Shown here piece by piece: positions 58,809 through 64,000 of a DNA stretch of 64,000 nt (position 1 is its first letter; each line of letters starts with the position of its first letter). The position numbers and the translations under genes were made by a program. The stretch covers positions 53,451,613-53,515,612 of the forward strand of contig NC_089496.1 of NCBI RefSeq assembly GCF_036850765.1. Direction: 5' to 3'. This DNA is from Saccopteryx bilineata. Taxonomy: Eukaryota; Chordata; Mammalia; Chiroptera; Emballonuridae. The notes beneath the pieces are model-generated. The model did no database searches. It was given only the letters and a program-made list of their open reading frames with translations, and was not told the DNA's origin.

Positions 58809-59519
58809 TTTGTGTATGTTCTGGAGTGGGGAAAGCAAAAACAATTCTTTTCCTACAAAAACTGTCTTACACATAATTAAAGAGGATGAAGTTCTCAGAA
58901 CTGTCTCACCTTTGTGAGCCATTCACAACTTAAAGATTTTACATTTTGTTATTTGCATATGATTCTTTGTAAAAAAAAAAAAATGTTGGTTCTGGAAACA
59001 AAAATGATCTGCTCCAAACTATAATATTTTCTCTGAGACTTGCTGCTTTTCTTAAGTACCCACAACCAAGGGCAAATGAAAGAAAAAGAGAGAGCATAAG
59101 ACATCCGGCAGCCTGCAGGGAAAATTCATTTTAATTGCATTGATCTTATGTCATAAGGTTAAATACCATTGTTCCCCGAGTCATGTATCATTGTTATTGA
59201 GGTTAATGTTGAGTCAGGATCTAATTTCAGCAGCTTCTTCAAGTTATTTGAACTGTTTCCCCCAGCTACATGATGACACTCACTGTTCATTTGAAATTCC
59301 AGTTCACGGCTTGCTCGACTCATGAAGAGCTGGATGTGCTTTTAATAAATCGTCATTTCTAATAGGGACACGTGCTGTTACATGAAGAAACCAAAGAAGA
59401 CTTCTGTTCCCAAAGTGTGGCGAGGTTGACGATAACAGCAACACACCTACAACTGTTTGAAAGTCTTTAAAACGCGGCCCGGCAGTCCCTGGTGGGCCTT
59501 CCATCGAGAGCGGAAGTCC
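58809..59519. other. No gene recognised
   Basis: AT-rich unique-looking sequence. Confidence 0.45.
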
Positions 59520-59520
59520 G

Positions 59521-59873
59521 GCTTGTCCAGGTGGTGGCGCGGTGGGTAGAGCGTCAGCCTGGGATACTGAGGACTGAGGATCGAAACCCTGAGGTCCCGG
59601 CTTGAGCACGGGCTCATCCAGCTTGAGTGTGGGGGGGGGGGGTCTCTGGCTTGAGCGTGAGGTTGCTGGCTTGAGCCCAAGGTTGCTGGCTTGAGCCCAA
59701 GGTCGCTGGCTTGAGCAAGGGGCCACTCGCTCAGCTGGACCCCCCCCCCCCCAGTCAAGGCACATATGAGAAAGCAATCAATGAACAACTAAGGTGTCAC
59801 AATGAAGAATTGATGCTTCTTATCTTTCTCCCTTCTTGTCTGTCTGTCCCCGTCTGTCCCTCTCTCTCTCACT

Positions 59874-59911
<38 letters not shown>

Positions 59912-59918
59912 TGAAAAA
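59521..59918 (+). mobile_element. Bat tRNA-SINE, 'cttgagc' family
   Basis: Sense. Head 'ggtggtggcgcggtgggtag', 'aggatcgaaaccctgagg', several 'ggcttgagc' phrases, 'gtcaaggcacatatgagaaa', CT-rich end and (GA)n at 59875-59908 in place of a plain A tail. Contains a G12 run (59631-59642) and a C13 run (59740-59752). Target duplication not found. Confidence 0.88.
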
Positions 59919-62900
59919 AAGCAGAGGTGAATTTTCCCAGCTTGTCAATCCTCAGGGAAAGGCTGAAAACCTGCTTGCTCTCAGGATAATGTGGGCTCAG
60001 GGAAGAGCCCGGGCTCAGGTGTGACTTTGAAACTGAAGGCGGAGCCTCCGAGACCCTGTTCAAACAACAGCCTTCCAGAGCTCTTCTGTGTGCGTGCGCC
60101 TGGCGGACACGCTCCATGAAACACGAAGCATCGCCTGCGGTTTCGCTGTCTTGCGGCGTCCCATCTGGCCTCCGTACCAGGGTCCTGCTGGCCTGGCCAA
60201 AGGCGTTTGGAGGTGTTTCCTCCTCTTTGATTTCTTGGAACAGCTGGAGAAGAAGTGGGTTTAATTCTTCTAAAAACGTTTGGTTGGATTCACCGGTGAA
60301 ACAGTCCGGTATTGGGTGTCCTTCCGCGCCCGGCTGATTTCACGCGGTGCCGTGGCCCCGACGGTTGTCCGTGTTGAAGCACAGGACAGGACTCCCTTCT
60401 TGCTGATGGTGAACAATAGAGCCTTGTGTGTAAATACCGCGATGGCGCTTAGGTAAGTTCTCTGAAAGAGTCCAACTCAGAGAACCACAGGAGAGCGGTG
60501 GCTGTCAGGGGGCCGGGCGGAGGGGGGCCAGGCGGAGGGGGGACGGGGAGGCGCCTTTCTGCGGGTGCCCCGGTTCAGTCGTTCCGGATGAACAAGTTCT
60601 AGAGGCGCGCTGTCCCCGCGTTGCGCTCACAGTTCACAACGGACCGTACGCTTCAAACTGTGTGACGAGGATGAATCTCTTGTGTTTTAACGGCAATATA
60701 AGCACATGACTAAATAAGATCAGTATCTATTTAAAATAAAAAAAAAGACTAGTTAAGGCACTCAGACGTTCATAGGCATCTGGGGTTCAGATCACTGCAG
60801 TAGTCGTCTCTTTCGAAAGGTGCTCCCTGTCTCTGGCTCTCCACATTCTCTCAGAGGACCCACGTGGGTTCTGACCACACTGTGGAAGGCAATGACTGCT
60901 GACACTTGTGTCAGGGCTGTCAGGGGTTGGAGTCCCCGGCAGACAGACAGACTGAGGGAGGCACAGTCCAGCCAGAGCAGACTAAGCTGTATTCCAACAT
61001 GTGAAGACTTGTCCTTGAGCAGAAGAGGGTGAACCCCTCTTTCCTAAGGAGCAGACCTCAGAGGCCTCATGTGGCCCCAACCACAGGCTCTATCACAGCG
61101 CCTGAGGGCTCCTCAGCAAGAGAATACCAGGTCTCCCGAGGGGTGAGGGCGGTCAGGCGGCAGCTGGGTGGCCATCTGCGAGGGGACTCCTAGGAAAGTC
61201 CCTGCCGGCTCTGAAATTCATTGACTCATTGACTTAGTGACAACACTTATCAATTAAGTGAACAAATTATTCTACGTTAAGCTCTGAAGTTTCAACAAGG
61301 ACTGCCTTTACCCGTTCCCTGCCCTATGATGAATATCAGCTGTGACTCAGAACTCGGAGAAAAAGGTTTAAACCTTCTTGAGGGAGCTCTGTGTGAGCAC
61401 CGACATGCTGACCCGGACGCTCTGGCCTTCCGGCCACTGCAGCTGGGGCCATGTAAACTCCTGGTCGGACAAGCAGGCTCTCGTGTCGGTGAATTGCAGA
61501 AGTCCGCTTCACACCAGCCTAGGAAAGTGTGGGACCCTCTTCCGCTGTAACGGCTACTTCAGAAAATTCAAGGCAGGAAGTTGCGGTCACGTCTGAAGAA
61601 ATCCAGACTGGGAAGGCTACGGTTTGGCCACTGTTTCCCTCCACGTCTTTGTCTCTCTCTCTGTGTGTGTCTCGCCATCTCTGTGGCCACGTGGTCCTTC
61701 TATCCTGTAAATCAGCACGTGAGCTTCATTCTGCTCCCTGCAGATGAGCTTTCTTGGCTGTTGACCTGTATTGCTGCCTGTCGGGTCTGTATGCAAGCTG
61801 AGAGCCGTCTCCAGATTCCTAGCTTCCTGGTCGAGAGCCTGGTTTGGACTGAACTTGGGTCAAATGTCCACACCTGCTCTGAATGGCCAGGGGTGGGTGG
61901 TAGAAATGCGGTCTCAGGGTCTCTTTCTTTCTTTCTTTTTTTTTTCCTATAAAGAGAAGGCCGATCTCAGAAAACGAGAGCAGTTCATGAACAGAGCAAA
62001 CACCTCCGTGAGAGAAAGCTTTATTAAAGTATATATTTAGTACAGAGTTAATTGCTAAATAAATGTTAGATTCAGATGTATTACAGAGAACAAGATTCTA
62101 CACGGAGGTGAACTGCAGAGCCTCCTAGACTAGCAAGCTAACTTGAAGCCCATAGAATTCAAACTTCTGATTCAGTCAAGTTCCAACTTATAATATCACA
62201 AACTTCCAAGATCACTATTACTCAGCCGAGATGATGATTTTTAAACTCGGTAATGTCAGACAGAGATCTACTGTCATGATAATATTTCTCTCCCAAAACA
62301 TTCTCCTTGTCAGAAATTAAAAAAAAAAAAAAAGAAAAGGCCATGAGTTCAATACCCTCTTCCTAAGATTAAAACATTGTTTTGTGGTCAAGGAAGGTAA
62401 GCTAAGGCACTTCCTTGAACATCTCAAATTTACTCCCACAAAATGACCCCCCCCCCCAAAAAAATAACTGAAAAGCGACAGGAACAACTGTTGAACATGT
62501 TATGTCTTTGAAGTCCTTTTCAGGAAGCGTTAGGTAAAGTTTGATATTTTACTCACAACCAATCATCCGCTACTTCTCAGAGAAACTCTCATTGGGAATA
62601 TCAAAACTATCCCAGGGGCGGGGATGGGAACCGAAACAGGCTCAGGGGCCTGAGAAACTCACCGTGTGAGAAAGTATCAAACAGAGAGCTCCGAGGCCTG
62701 AGTTGATGTGATTTTTATAGGACCAAGCCCATTACAGGCCCAGCCCCTCCGCTCACGCTCACGCTCACCAAGAGCTCGCTCAGGCTGCCCTCGTCTGATA
62801 ACGATATTCCCCGAGAAGGAAATCCTTGGCTTTCTTTGGGTAAGCAAAACTCCTTGTGGCTCCAAAGGGAGTTTCGCTGACCTTAGCAACCTGATCACGT

Positions 62901-64000
62901 TTCTAGGCATGTGACCCTTATGCCCTCTCCCTGTGCCCTTCTTTTTAGGTCTTTGATGTCTGGAAATCCTGGCGGGCTGGAGGCATGAGTGTGTGTGTGT
63001 GTGGGGGGGTGCACCCCCTGGTTGATCTGCACCCCCGTCTTTCTCCTTTGCCTCAACGGCTTACCTGTTTGTTTGTTTTTTAAGAAAAAATTCTGTTGGC
63101 ATGCTCCTGAGAAATCACACCTTGTAACAGACCTAAGAACTTAAAGATAGATCAGCGTGCATTTAGAACACGGGGGCGTTTGTGGTATATGAAGACGCAC
63201 AGTCCGCGGCGTGGGTAGAATGAACAGATACCTGCGTTCTGTTCTGTCCCCTCCGCCGCACAGGTAAAGCTCCTTGGAAGGCACGGAGGGGTCGTGCCAG
63301 GGGGCAAGGACGCTAGACCACGGCGTTCAAAGTCCTCTTTAAAAACACTGACGAAACGCAGGCCGTGGGCTCTGCCAGCGCCCCTCCAGTGGAAGACACG
63401 CGCCTCCGGTCTCCCTGCCCTCTCCGCAGAGAGCAGGCAGGCCTCAGGAGCCCTCTCTCGGCAAGTCCAGGCTGACGTCACTCTCAACAGCTTCAGGTAA
63501 ACTGTCATCTTACAGGGCGATGTCTCAAGAAAGGTCACGGGAAGGCCCCAAACTGAGTTTGGTTTCCAAGGGCAACGGGGAATCCAGACTCGTTTGTTTT
63601 CATCACCAGCTCGCTGCCGCCCACACCGCACGTGTCCTGCCCGGATTCAGTCCCAGCCCAGTGGCCTGGCCGTAGCTCGCTGACCGGTAGGGGTCCCCGG
63701 ACCCAGGCTGGAGGGAGAGTCATGAGGCAGGGCTGCTCAGGTCCCCTTCTGGCCATCAGTCATCGTTTCATGCCAGTTTGGGAGAGTAAAGCGAAGCTCT
63801 GATATTTGAGCTGTTTCCCTAATTAATCGTTGAGACAACGTGATCCTAACTAGGTTTTTGGCCACAAAGGCGGGAACAGACTTATTAATGATGATCCACT
63901 ATGGCCAGGTGGGTTTCTGACAGTTGATTTTTACCTGACACCATGTGTAAAAGCCCTTCATTAGATACACACCGCTAACAAGCTGACCGCATCTCTTCCT
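59919..64000. other. Unique region to window end; no gene recognised
   Basis: G-rich patch at 60507-60550, (GT)n near 62988-63010, poly(A) near 62318-62333, C-run near 62448-62457. Frames up to 159 codons (minus, 63152-63631) without recognisable domain. No repeat family recognised. Confidence 0.4.

Noticed and set aside
1..64000. A novel defence, biosynthetic or other multi-gene system
   Set aside because: No coding genes could be supported; the window is mammalian non-coding DNA dominated by transposable elements.

Overview
This 64 kb window is vertebrate nuclear DNA, and a mammal, very probably a bat. The reasons are a dense crop of tRNA-headed SINEs of the kind known from bat genomes (twelve copies of one roughly 390 bp VES-like family plus several older families), L1 3' ends in many age classes, ancient MIR, L2 and MLT1 relics shared by placental mammals, and several non-autonomous hAT copies plus a mariner copy, in line with the DNA-transposon activity known in bats. 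The particular SINE mix makes me lean to Emballonuridae (Saccopteryx-like), at low confidence.

I find no protein-coding exon, tRNA, rRNA or known small RNA gene that I can defend. The open frames are short; the longer ones lie in SINEs, C-rich minisatellites, polypurine tracts or a CpG island, where stop codons are scarce for compositional reasons. The best hint of a gene is the CpG island near 14.95-15.45 kb, which carries GC boxes and could be a promoter.

Layout. 0-4.5 kb is a stack of nested insertions: old antisense L1 sequence split by a mariner, itself split by a SINE, then a SINE split by a hAT element, then more antisense L1/HAL1-like sequence holding two SINEs. 4.5-10 kb is mostly unique, with a Tigger-like MITE, L1 3' ends and a poly(A)-tailed candidate retrocopy. 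9.95-10.57 kb is a GC-rich minisatellite with a 34 bp unit and a composite higher-order unit. 10.8-12 kb holds two hAT MITEs. 15-18 kb holds the CpG island, L1 tails and two back-to-back SINEs, the second split by a hAT. 19.6-30.8 kb carries six SINEs and a minisatellite of about 52 bp units whose unit contains the target-site word of the adjoining SINE. 30.8-49 kb is mostly unique, GC-rich in places, with a hAT MITE, a 90 bp triplet repeat, a Tigger relic, an MLT1-type LTR split by a hAT, and SINEs. 49.6-52.6 kb is a degraded antisense L1 ORF2 interrupted by a younger, oddly composed L1 3' end flanked by a 15 bp duplication. 52.6-64 kb is largely unique with an L2 relic and three SINEs.

What the window records is an insertion history. 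Exact 8 bp (hAT), TA (mariner, Tigger) and 8-16 bp (SINE, L1) target duplications let the order of several insertions be read directly.
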